Assembly (NCBI GenBank): GCA_041396845.1
Contig: JAWKXU010000003.1
Span: 1 to 64,000, forward strand
From: JAWKXU01 sp020446465
Lineage (GTDB): Bacteria > Pseudomonadota > Alphaproteobacteria > Sphingomonadales > Sphingomonadaceae
Length of the DNA: 64,000 nucleotides
Direction: 5' to 3'
The notes under the pieces are model-generated. The model worked only from the letters and a program-made list of their open reading frames with translations. It did no database searches and was not told where the DNA came from. Position 1 is the stretch's first letter. Every line of letters starts with the position of its first letter. Position numbers and translations under genes: made by a program. Below are positions 23,949 through 31,871 of the stretch, piece by piece.

Positions 23949-25892
23949 GTGTCGCTTTCTCCGCAATGGCTGGATGAACTGCGGGCGCGAACCACGCTTT
24001 CGACCCTGATCGGGCGCACGACCAAAATCCAGAAAGCCGGGCGTGAATGGAAGGCGTGCTGCCCTTTCCATAACGAAAAAACGCCCAGTTTCACCATCAA
24101 CGACGAAAAAGGGTTCTATCATTGCTTTGGCTGTGGGGCGCATGGCGATGCAATTCGCTGGATGACCGATCAGCTTGGCATGGGCTTCATGGACGCGGTG
24201 AAGGAACTGGCTGTGGGCGCTGGAATGGATGTGCCCGCGCCCGATCCGCGAGCCGCGCAAAAGGCGGAAGAACGCGCCAGCCTGATCGACGTGACAAGCG
24301 CGGCGCAACGCTGGTTCATGGAAAGCCTGCAAAGTGGCGATGGCGCACGCGCGCGCGATTATCTGGCGTCTCGCGGGTTCAGCACACAGACCATCAACGA
24401 GTTTGGCTTTGGCTATGCACCCGACAGCCGCACGGCGCTGAAAGGCGCGCTCAGCCAGTTTGACGAACCGATGCTGATCGAGGCGGGCTTGCGGATCGCG
24501 GTCGATGGGCGCGATCCGTATGACAGGTTCCGCGCCCGGCTGATGCTACCCATTCAGGATGCGCGCGGGCGGGTTATCGCCTTTGGCGGGCGCATTCTCG
24601 ATAGCGGGGCGAGCGACGCGCCCAAATATCTCAATTCGCCCGATACACCTTTGTTCGATAAGGGGCGCACGCTTTACAACCATCACCGCGCCAGTGCCGC
24701 ATCGCGCAAGGCGGGCCGCGTTGTTGTGGTTGAAGGCTATATGGATGTGATCGCCCTTGCCGATGCCGGCATTGGTGAGGCAGTCGCGCCAATGGGCACT
24801 GCGCTGACAGAACAGCAGATCGAACTGCTGTGGCGGATGGCTGATGTTCCTGTCCTGTGTTTCGATGGCGATGCTGCGGGCCAGCGTGCAGCCATGCGCG
24901 CCGTTACCCGCGCCCTGCCCCTGCTGCGGCCTGGTCATTCTCTGGGCATTGTTCGCCTGCCAACCGGGCTGGACCCTGATGATGTATTGAAACGGCAAGG
25001 GCGCGCAGCGATGGAAAAGCTGCTGGGTGAACCCGCTAGCCTGCTCGATACCCTGTGGGCGCACGAACAATCCGCCGCGCCGCTCAATACGCCGGAAGAC
25101 AAGGCCGGTCTGAAGAAACGCCTGCTCGATCATGTTGACCAAATCGCCCACCCCGATATTGCAGCGCTCTATCGCCGGGAACTGCTGGACAGGTATTCGG
25201 CATTCGCCTTTCCACCGCGCCCGCCACGCGGACAGCAAAAATCGCGCGGCGCAGCGGGTAAGGGACGCTGGCAAGACAGAAACGGGCCTGCCCCTTCCTC
25301 GCCCCAGTCGCTGGCCGCTTTACGCCGTTATATTTCGGGCAACAGGCGCGATGTGCTGGCAAGCGGTGTGCTGGCCGGGCTTGTGCGATATCCGGATCAG
25401 ATCAATCGCCATGCCGAAGCCCTGATGGCAATGGGTGGTAACGATCCGGCATTGCTTGAATCGGTGGATGTGTTGCTTGATGCGGCTGACAGTCTTGAAC
25501 ATGGTGAAAGCGAAGCCATATTCGACAGGTTAGGCATAACGCCCGGCAAGGCGGTGAAACATTTTGCTTTCCTGTCGGGCGATATGCAACCGATGCAGGC
25601 TAGGGAAGAGCTGGCTGAAGCGGTCAGTTTGCTGGTTGAGCGTCCCGCGCTGGAGCGGGCGCTGGCTGATGCGACAGAACGCTTTGCGCTCAATTTTGAT
25701 GAAGAGGCATTTGCCGAGCAGCAACGGTTGCGTAAACGAAAGCTGGCATTTGAACAGCGACTCGGGCAAATGGCCTCTTCGCGCGCGGATCAACGCGTAA
25801 CTGAAACCTCCGCTCCGGGCAGCGAACCGGGGCACGACGGACACGAACTGGACAGAAGCGAGAACTATGGCGTCCGAAGCGATGACCGATAA
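23949..25892 (+). CDS. dnaG: DNA primase
   Basis: 647 residues, GTG start. It makes RNA primers at the replication fork. An N-terminal CHC2 zinc domain (CCPFHNEKTPSF about residue 38, then HCFGCG) binds template. The TOPRIM catalytic core follows (FGGRILDSG, VVVVEGYMDVIALADAG near 260, CFDGDAAGQRAA near 310). The C-terminal part that contacts DnaB helicase is present. The end overlaps the rpoD start by 26 bases, so the pair is coupled as in classical macromolecular synthesis operons. Confidence 0.95.
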   Translation: MSLSPQWLDELRARTTLSTLIGRTTKIQKAGREWKACCPFHNEKTPSFTINDEKGFYHCFGCGAHGDAIRWMTDQLGMGFMDAVKELAVGAGMDVPAPDPRAAQKAEERASLIDVTSAAQRWFMESLQSGDGARARDYLASRGFSTQTINEFGFGYAPDSRTALKGALSQFDEPMLIEAGLRIAVDGRDPYDRFRARLMLPIQDARGRVIAFGGRILDSGASDAPKYLNSPDTPLFDKGRTLYNHHRASAASRKAGRVVVVEGYMDVIALADAGIGEAVAPMGTALTEQQIELLWRMADVPVLCFDGDAAGQRAAMRAVTRALPLLRPGHSLGIVRLPTGLDPDDVLKRQGRAAMEKLLGEPASLLDTLWAHEQSAAPLNTPEDKAGLKKRLLDHVDQIAHPDIAALYRRELLDRYSAFAFPPRPPRGQQKSRGAAGKGRWQDRNGPAPSSPQSLAALRRYISGNRRDVLASGVLAGLVRYPDQINRHAEALMAMGGNDPALLESVDVLLDAADSLEHGESEAIFDRLGITPGKAVKHFAFLSGDMQPMQAREELAEAVSLLVERPALERALADATERFALNFDEEAFAEQQRLRKRKLAFEQRLGQMASSRADQRVTETSAPGSEPGHDGHELDRSENYGVRSDDR

Positions 25893-27870
25893 CAACGATG
25901 CTCCGCTGATCGACCTGAACGAGGCATCGATCAAGAAGCTGATCACGCGTGCAAAGCGCCGCGGATATGTGACTTATGACGAGTTGAATGAAGCCCTGCC
26001 TTCGGACCAGTTGTCGTCCGAACAGATCGAGGATGTTATGTCCGCGATCTCCGAAATGGGCGTGAATATCGTCGAAAATGACGAAGACGCGGAAAACCAG
26101 GACGATAACTCGGTCGAAGAGATCGAAGTCAACGACGGCGATCCCAAGCCTCCTGTCGAATCGCCCAAGAAAAAGGAAACGGTTGAGCGCACGGACGATC
26201 CTGTCCGTATGTATCTGCGCGAAATGGGCGCGGTCGAACTGCTCAGCCGTGAGGGCGAAATCGCGATTGCCAAGCGGATTGAGGCCGGACGCGACACGAT
26301 GATCATGGGGCTTTGTGAAAGCCCGATCACTTTCCATGCCATTATCCAGTGGTCCGAAGCGCTCAACAACGAGGAAATGCAGCTTCGCGAGATACTCGAT
26401 CTCGATGCCATGCTGTCCAAGGAACCGCCGCCGGAAAACCTTGAAGACGAAGACGCCGACGATGATGGCGAAATCAGCGAGAAGACCGCTGGCCCTTCCT
26501 ACAAGGAAGATGACGACATCGAGGAAGAGGAAGAATCCGGCGAAGATGACGAGGACGGCGAAGGCACCTCGCGTCGGCGTGAAGAGGATGATGACGAGGA
26601 TAACACCCTCAGCCTCGCCCAGATGGAAGCGGCGCTGAAGCCCGACGCGCTCGAACGCTTTGCCCGCATCACCGACCTTTTCCGCAAGTTTGAAAAGATT
26701 CAGGCAGAACGCCTCGAATCGCTCGGCAATGGTGAGGATTTTTCTGCCGCCAAGGAAAAGAAATACCAGAGCCTGCGCGAAGATCTGACTGCCGAAGTCG
26801 AGTCTGTGCAGTTTCACGCCACCAAAATCGAATTTCTGGTGGACAACCTTTACGCCTTCAACCGCCGGCTGACGGCGCTGGGCGGACAGATGTTGCGTCT
26901 TGCAGAACGGCACAAGGTCAGCCGCAAGGATTTCCTGGAAAACTATATCGGGCGTGAGCTGGACGATGGTTGGCTCGCACAGCTATCCAAGAAGGACAAG
27001 AAGTGGGCCGCTTTCGCAGAAAACGAGGCGGAATCGGTTGAACGCATCCGCGCCGAAATCTCGGACATTGCTGCCAACACGGGCATGAGCCTGCCGGAAC
27101 TGCGGCGGATCGTGAACATGGTGCAGAAGGGCGAGCGCGAGGCGCGTATCGCCAAGAAGGAAATGGTCGAAGCGAACCTGCGCCTCGTTATTTCCATTGC
27201 CAAGAAATATACCAACCGTGGCCTGCAATTCCTTGATCTTATTCAGGAAGGCAACATTGGCCTGATGAAGGCGGTCGACAAGTTCGAATATCGCCGTGGT
27301 TACAAGTTCAGCACTTATGCAACCTGGTGGATCAGGCAGGCGATAACCCGGTCGATCGCCGATCAGGCCCGCACCATCCGCATTCCGGTTCACATGATCG
27401 AAACGATCAACAAACTGGTTCGCACGTCCCGCCAGTTCCTCCACGAACAGGGCCGCGAACCGACGCCGGAAGAAATGGCCGAGCGCCTTTCGATGCCGCT
27501 CGAAAAAGTGCGCAAGGTGATGAAAATTGCCAAGGAGCCGATCAGCCTCGAAACGCCAATCGGCGATGAGGAAGATTCGCATCTGGGCGATTTCATCGAG
27601 GACAAGAACGCCATTATCCCGGTGGATGCCGCCATTCAGGCCAACCTCAAGGAAACCGTTACCCGCGTGCTTGCCAGCCTCACCCCGCGTGAGGAACGGG
27701 TCCTGCGTATGCGTTTCGGCATTGGCATGAATACTGACCATACACTGGAAGAAGTGGGGCAGCAGTTCAGCGTGACCCGCGAACGTATCCGCCAGATCGA
27801 GGCAAAGGCGCTCAGAAAACTCAAGCATCCGAGCCGCAGCCGCAAGATGCGAAGCTTTCTGGATCAGTAA
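25867..27870 (+). CDS. rpoD: RNA polymerase sigma-70 factor RpoD
   Basis: 667 residues; the housekeeping sigma factor. Region 1.1 (about 10-75), region 1.2 (DDPVRMYLREMGAVELLSRE), then a very acidic non-conserved stretch (DDDIEEEEESGEDDEDGE near 215). Region 2 follows (KYTNRGLQFLDLIQEGNIGL; -10 reading YATWWIRQAITRSIADQ), region 3, and region 4.2 for the -35 element (TLEEVGQQFSVTRERIRQIE). The ATG at 25867 lies inside dnaG; an ATG at 25882 is an alternative. A terminator follows. Confidence 0.97.
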   Translation: MASEAMTDNNDAPLIDLNEASIKKLITRAKRRGYVTYDELNEALPSDQLSSEQIEDVMSAISEMGVNIVENDEDAENQDDNSVEEIEVNDGDPKPPVESPKKKETVERTDDPVRMYLREMGAVELLSREGEIAIAKRIEAGRDTMIMGLCESPITFHAIIQWSEALNNEEMQLREILDLDAMLSKEPPPENLEDEDADDDGEISEKTAGPSYKEDDDIEEEEESGEDDEDGEGTSRRREEDDDEDNTLSLAQMEAALKPDALERFARITDLFRKFEKIQAERLESLGNGEDFSAAKEKKYQSLREDLTAEVESVQFHATKIEFLVDNLYAFNRRLTALGGQMLRLAERHKVSRKDFLENYIGRELDDGWLAQLSKKDKKWAAFAENEAESVERIRAEISDIAANTGMSLPELRRIVNMVQKGEREARIAKKEMVEANLRLVISIAKKYTNRGLQFLDLIQEGNIGLMKAVDKFEYRRGYKFSTYATWWIRQAITRSIADQARTIRIPVHMIETINKLVRTSRQFLHEQGREPTPEEMAERLSMPLEKVRKVMKIAKEPISLETPIGDEEDSHLGDFIEDKNAIIPVDAAIQANLKETVTRVLASLTPREERVLRMRFGIGMNTDHTLEEVGQQFSVTRERIRQIEAKALRKLKHPSRSRKMRSFLDQ

Positions 27871-27881
27871 CACGCGAAAGG

Positions 27882-27902
27882 CCCCGCTTCGGCGGGGTTT
27901 TT
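27882..27902 (+). terminator. Rho-independent terminator after rpoD
   Basis: CCCCGC (27882-27887), tetraloop TTCG, GCGGGG (27892-27897), followed by TTTTT; 11 bases after the rpoD stop. Confidence 0.9.
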
Positions 27903-28012
27903 CTGCCAGTTGGCGGTCTATCACCAACAGGGGCCTGTTTGCAGTGGCCATTGCGCCGCTATCTGGCTATGCGGGCGTCATCATCGAATCCCAGGACTGA
28001 AACGGACCCGCC

Positions 28013-28456
28013 ATGCGCATTGCCATTGCTTCCGACCATGCAGCTATCGACCTCAAGGCGAGCTTGCGCGAATACCTTATCGAACAAGGTCACGAAGTTG
28101 CCGACCTTGGCCCCGATAGCCACGATTCTGTCGATTACCCTGACTATGGCTACAAGCTGGGCGATGTCGTTGCCGATGGCACGGCAGAGTTTGGCGTTGC
28201 CCTGTGCGGATCGGGCGTCGGTATTTCCATCTCGCTCAACCGCAATCCGTCCATCCGTTGTGCGCTGGTTTCTGAGCCGCTTTCGGCTGCCCTTTCGCGT
28301 GAACACAACGATGCAAACGTCATCGCAATGGGCGCACGGCTGACAGGGATCGACATGGCCAAGGCCTGCCTCGACGCATTTTTCTCCACCGCGTTTGCCG
28401 GCGGGCGCCATCAGCGCCGGGTCGACAAGCTCTCCAACCCATCTTTCGGGAATTGA
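28013..28456 (+). CDS. rpiB: Ribose-5-phosphate isomerase B
   Basis: 147 residues, RpiB/LacAB family. It interconverts ribose 5-phosphate and ribulose 5-phosphate. Seen: the N-terminal MRIAIASDHAAIDLKASL with phosphate-contacting ASDHA, DYPDYGYKLGDVVADG, the active-site region LCGSGVGISISLNR (a Cys-containing loop), and NVIAMGARLTGID. Followed after 4 bases by glyA, so cotranscribed. Confidence 0.95.
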   Translation: MRIAIASDHAAIDLKASLREYLIEQGHEVADLGPDSHDSVDYPDYGYKLGDVVADGTAEFGVALCGSGVGISISLNRNPSIRCALVSEPLSAALSREHNDANVIAMGARLTGIDMAKACLDAFFSTAFAGGRHQRRVDKLSNPSFGN

Positions 28457-28460
28457 TCCG

Positions 28461-29771
28461 ATGACCACCGACACCATTCAGAGCACCCCTTCCATGGCCC
28501 GTTTCTGGGGCGATTCCCTCGCTCAGGCCGATCCGGAAGTGGCTGATGCCATCGGCAAGGAGCTGAACCGCCAGCGCACCAAGATCGAACTGATCGCCAG
28601 CGAAAATATCGCCAGCAAGGCTGTGCTGGAAGCGACCGGGTCCGTCTTCACGAACAAGTATGCGGAAGGCTACCCCGGCAAGCGGTATTACGGCGGATGC
28701 GATTATGCCGACGTGGTGGAAACGCTGGCCATTGAACGCGCCAAAAAGCTGTTCGGCTGCGATTTTGCCAATGTCCAGCCCAACTCCGGCAGCCAGATGA
28801 ACCAGGCGGTGTTTCTGGCCCTGCTGCAACCGGGCGATAGCTTCATGGGGCTGGATCTCAACTCCGGTGGGCACCTGACGCACGGCTCGCCCGTGAACAT
28901 GAGCGGCAAATGGTTCAACCCCGTCCCTTATGGTGTTCGCAAGGATGACGAACTGCTCGATATGGAGCAGGTCGAGCGCCTTGCTCAGGAGCATAAGCCA
29001 AAGCTGATTATTGCGGGCGGCACGGCCTATTCGCGGCACTGGGACTTTGAAAAGTTCCGTGCAATCGCGGATTCCGTCGGGGCTTACCTGATGGTGGATA
29101 TGTCGCACTTTTCCGGCCTGGTGGCAGGTGGTGCCCACCCCTCCCCCTTCCCGCACGCGCATGTTGTCACCAGCACGACCCACAAGAGCCTGCGCGGCCC
29201 GCGTTCGGGCATTGTGCTCACCAATGACGAGACAATCGCCAAGAAGGTAAACTCGGCCGTATTCCCCGGTATGCAGGGCGGGCCGCTTGTGCATGTGATC
29301 GCTGCCAAGGCTGTGGCTTTTGGTGAAGCGCTGCGGCCGGAGTTCCGTGATTATGCAGCGCGGATTGTCGACAATGCTCGCGCTCTTGCAACCAGCCTTG
29401 AAGATGCGGGGCTTCGCATCGTTTCCGGCGGAACGGACAATCACCTGATGCTGGTCGATCTTACGGCCAAGGATGTTACCGGCAAGGCCGCTGAAAAGGG
29501 CCTCGACCGGGCATGGCTGACTTGCAACAAGAACGGCATCCCGTTCGATACGCGCAGCCCCTTTGTTACCAGCGGCGTCCGGCTCGGCACACCGGCAGGC
29601 ACAACCCGCGGTTTCGGCGTTGAAGAGTTTCGCAAGATCGGCGCGCTGATTGCCGAGGTTGTCGATGGCATGGCCCGCAATGGCGATGAAGGCGACGGTC
29701 AGGTTGAAGAGCGCGTCCGTGCCCAGGTCGAAGAACTGTGCGGCGCGTTCCCGGTCTATCCCGGCATGTGA
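28461..29771 (+). CDS. glyA: Serine hydroxymethyltransferase
   Basis: 436 residues, PLP enzyme converting serine and tetrahydrofolate to glycine and methylene-THF. The start at 28461 (MTTDTIQSTP) is preferred because upstream codons overlap rpiB. Seen: NKYAEGYPGKRYYGGCDYAD, the active-site HKSLRGPRSG where Lys binds PLP (VVTSTTHKSLRGP, near 240), GAYLMVDMSHFSGLVAGG and the C-terminal TPAGTTRGFGVEEF. Normal length. Confidence 0.97.
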   Translation: MTTDTIQSTPSMARFWGDSLAQADPEVADAIGKELNRQRTKIELIASENIASKAVLEATGSVFTNKYAEGYPGKRYYGGCDYADVVETLAIERAKKLFGCDFANVQPNSGSQMNQAVFLALLQPGDSFMGLDLNSGGHLTHGSPVNMSGKWFNPVPYGVRKDDELLDMEQVERLAQEHKPKLIIAGGTAYSRHWDFEKFRAIADSVGAYLMVDMSHFSGLVAGGAHPSPFPHAHVVTSTTHKSLRGPRSGIVLTNDETIAKKVNSAVFPGMQGGPLVHVIAAKAVAFGEALRPEFRDYAARIVDNARALATSLEDAGLRIVSGGTDNHLMLVDLTAKDVTGKAAEKGLDRAWLTCNKNGIPFDTRSPFVTSGVRLGTPAGTTRGFGVEEFRKIGALIAEVVDGMARNGDEGDGQVEERVRAQVEELCGAFPVYPGM

Positions 29772-29797
29772 CCGGTTGCCAGTGAAGGCATAACTCC

Positions 29798-30262
29798 ATG
29801 CGTTGCCCTTTCTGCGCCCACGACGATAGTCAGGTAAAGGATAGCCGCCCGACAGAGGATAATGCGGCTATCCGTCGCAGGCGGCAGTGCAGCAGTTGCG
29901 GTGCGCGGTTCACGACGTTCGAGCGGGTTCAGTTGCGCGAAGTCACGATTATCAAGTCGGGTGACCGGCGCGAGGCCTTTGACAGGGAAAAGCTGGAACA
30001 GTCCGTCGCACTGGCCTGCCGCAAGCGCAATGTCTTGCAAGACCGGCTCGACCAGCTTGTGTCGGGTATCCAGCGGCAGATCGAAACACTGGGCGAGGCA
30101 GAGATCGCATCGGCCCGTATTGGCGAGATGGTGATGGACGGGCTGCGACAGCTTGATACCGTTGCCTATATTCGCTTTGCCTCCGTTTATCGCGATTTCA
30201 ACGAGGCCAAGGATTTCGAGGATTTTGCCAGCACTGTGCGGGATGCCGGTGCGGGTGAATAA
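29798..30262 (+). CDS. nrdR: Transcriptional repressor NrdR
   Basis: 154 residues. It represses ribonucleotide reductase genes in response to dATP/ATP. A zinc ribbon (MRCPFCAHDDSQVKDSR ... CSSCGARFTTFERV) leads into the ATP-cone (about 49-139; VTIIKSGDRREAFDREKL, VAYIRFASVYRDFNEAKDF). The glyA-nrdR order is common in alphaproteobacteria. Its end overlaps the trmJ start by 20 bases. Confidence 0.96.
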   Translation: MRCPFCAHDDSQVKDSRPTEDNAAIRRRRQCSSCGARFTTFERVQLREVTIIKSGDRREAFDREKLEQSVALACRKRNVLQDRLDQLVSGIQRQIETLGEAEIASARIGEMVMDGLRQLDTVAYIRFASVYRDFNEAKDFEDFASTVRDAGAGE

Positions 30263-30989
30263 ACCTGTTATCGTCCTCGTGCGCCCGCAACTGGGCGAAA
30301 ATATCGGCAAGGCTGCACGGGCCATGCTCAATTTCGGGTTGGCGGAATTGCGGCTCGTTGCGCCGCGCGATGGCTGGCCGAACCCAAGCGCAGGCCCTGC
30401 TGCCGCAGGCGCAGATATTGTGCTGGAACAAGCGCAGATCTTCGACAATCTGGCCGATGCCGTGGCCGATTGTGCCCATGTCTATGCCACCACCGTCCGC
30501 AAGCGCGGGGTGACGAAACCTGTCCTCACGCCAGAGCAGGCCGCGCAGGAAATCACGGCGGAAACCGGCCGTCATGCCGTGCTGTTTGGCCCGGAACGGT
30601 CTGGACTGGAAACTGATGATGTGGCTGTTGCGCGGGCGATCGTGACTGTGCCTGTGAACCCCGAATTTGCTTCGCTCAACCTTGCGCAGGCAGTCATTCT
30701 GGTGGCTTATGAATGGTCAAAACGCGCCATCAGCGCACCAGATGCCAATCTTGCCCAGCCAACCGTTGAAGAGTTGCTGCCCCCTGCCCCGCAGGAGGAA
30801 CTGGACGGCATGATCGCCCAGCTTGAGCAGATGCTGGAGCCGCGCGGATACTTCCTGCCGGAATCCCGCGCTGCCGCGACACATCGCACCTTGCGCACAA
30901 TGTTGACCAAGCCCGGATGGAACCATCTGGAAGTACGAACCATGCGCGGCGTGCTTTCGTCTCTGGCAAAGCCCCCACGCAAGGGTTGA
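30243..30989 (+). CDS. trmJ: tRNA/rRNA methyltransferase of SpoU family (TrmJ-like)
   Basis: 248 residues. SPOUT-fold enzyme that 2'-O-methylates tRNA at position 32, by family resemblance. Seen: VIVLVRPQLGENIGKAARAMLNFGL at the N-terminus, LFGPERSGL (motif 2) and ASLNLAQAVILVAYEW (motif 3, the knot region), then a helical C-terminal extension. The ATG at 30243 lies inside nrdR; a GTG at 30255 is possible. Confidence 0.88.
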   Translation: MPVRVNKPVIVLVRPQLGENIGKAARAMLNFGLAELRLVAPRDGWPNPSAGPAAAGADIVLEQAQIFDNLADAVADCAHVYATTVRKRGVTKPVLTPEQAAQEITAETGRHAVLFGPERSGLETDDVAVARAIVTVPVNPEFASLNLAQAVILVAYEWSKRAISAPDANLAQPTVEELLPPAPQEELDGMIAQLEQMLEPRGYFLPESRAAATHRTLRTMLTKPGWNHLEVRTMRGVLSSLAKPPRKG

Positions 30990-31140
30990 TTTCGCCGCGA
31001 AACCTGTTAGTGGCGCGCCTTCGCAATTGATCCCGCACCCCGGTGAAGCGGTGATCACATTCTCGTCTTTGCGCGAAATGGTGCGGTTCCGGGTTGAAGC
31101 GCGGGCACACGGCCTGTGTAGCAAATTGAAGGAAAGTCCT

Positions 31141-31755
31141 ATGTCGAAGCGTAAAGCCGCCAAGTATAAAATTGATCGCCGGATGGGTGAAAACATCTGG
31201 GGTCGCCCCAAAAGCTCCGTCAACCGTCGCAGCTATGGCCCCGGTCAGCATGGCCAGCGCCGCAAGAGCAAGCTGTCGGACTATGGCATTCAGCTGCGCG
31301 CCAAGCAGAAGCTCAAGGGCTATTACGGCGACGTAACTGAAAAGCAGTTCAAGCGCACCTATCAGCAGGCTGCCAGCATGAAGGGCGATACCGGCCAGAA
31401 CCTGATCGGTCTGCTGGAACAGCGTCTCGACATGGTTGTCTATCGCGCCAAGTTCGCGCCGACCATTTTTGCTGCTCGCCAGATCGTTTCGCACGGCCAC
31501 ATTCGCGTGAACGGCGTGAAGTGCAACATTGCAAGCCGCCGTGTCCTGCCCGGTGACGTTGTTTCGCTTGGTGACAAGGCCAAGGAAATGGCTCTCGTCA
31601 TCGAAGCGCAGAGCCTGCCGGAGCGTGACATTCCTGATTATGTCGCTCCCGATGGCAACGACAAGATCACCTACGTTCGCGTTCCGACGCTGGACGAAGT
31701 TCCTTATCCGGTGACAATGGAACCCAACCTGGTCGTCGAATTCTATTCGCGCTGA
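31141..31755 (+). CDS. rpsD: 30S ribosomal protein S4
   Basis: 204 residues, primary 16S-binding assembly protein. Start SKRKAAKYKIDRRMGENIWG with GAAGGAAAG upstream. Seen: SYGPGQHGQRRKSKLSDYG, LLEQRLDMVVYRAKFAPT and the S4 RNA-binding domain (RQIVSHGHIRVNGVKCNIASRRV). Here it stands alone, not in the alpha operon, which is usual in this group. A terminator follows. Confidence 0.97.
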   Translation: MSKRKAAKYKIDRRMGENIWGRPKSSVNRRSYGPGQHGQRRKSKLSDYGIQLRAKQKLKGYYGDVTEKQFKRTYQQAASMKGDTGQNLIGLLEQRLDMVVYRAKFAPTIFAARQIVSHGHIRVNGVKCNIASRRVLPGDVVSLGDKAKEMALVIEAQSLPERDIPDYVAPDGNDKITYVRVPTLDEVPYPVTMEPNLVVEFYSR

Positions 31756-31777
31756 TCGAACGGTTCAGTCCAATGCA

Positions 31778-31805
31778 AAAGGGCGGTCCTTCGGGGCCGC
31801 CCTTT
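31778..31805 (+). terminator. Rho-independent terminator after rpsD
   Basis: AAAGGGCGG (31778-31786) pairs with CCGCCCTTT (31797-31805) around a 10-base loop. The A/T ends of the stem supply the U-tract, so it may also act on the opposite strand for the convergent dehydrogenase gene. Confidence 0.8.
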
Positions 31806-31871
31806 GTGTTTGTGCCGATGGAAGGACAGGGGGCAGTTCCCGTTGCGACGTGCCGCCCCTTTCCCGCATGG

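Noticed and set aside
25690..26913. A 407-codon open frame on - antisense to dnaG/rpoD
   Set aside because: Overlaps two certain genes and shows no conserved motif.
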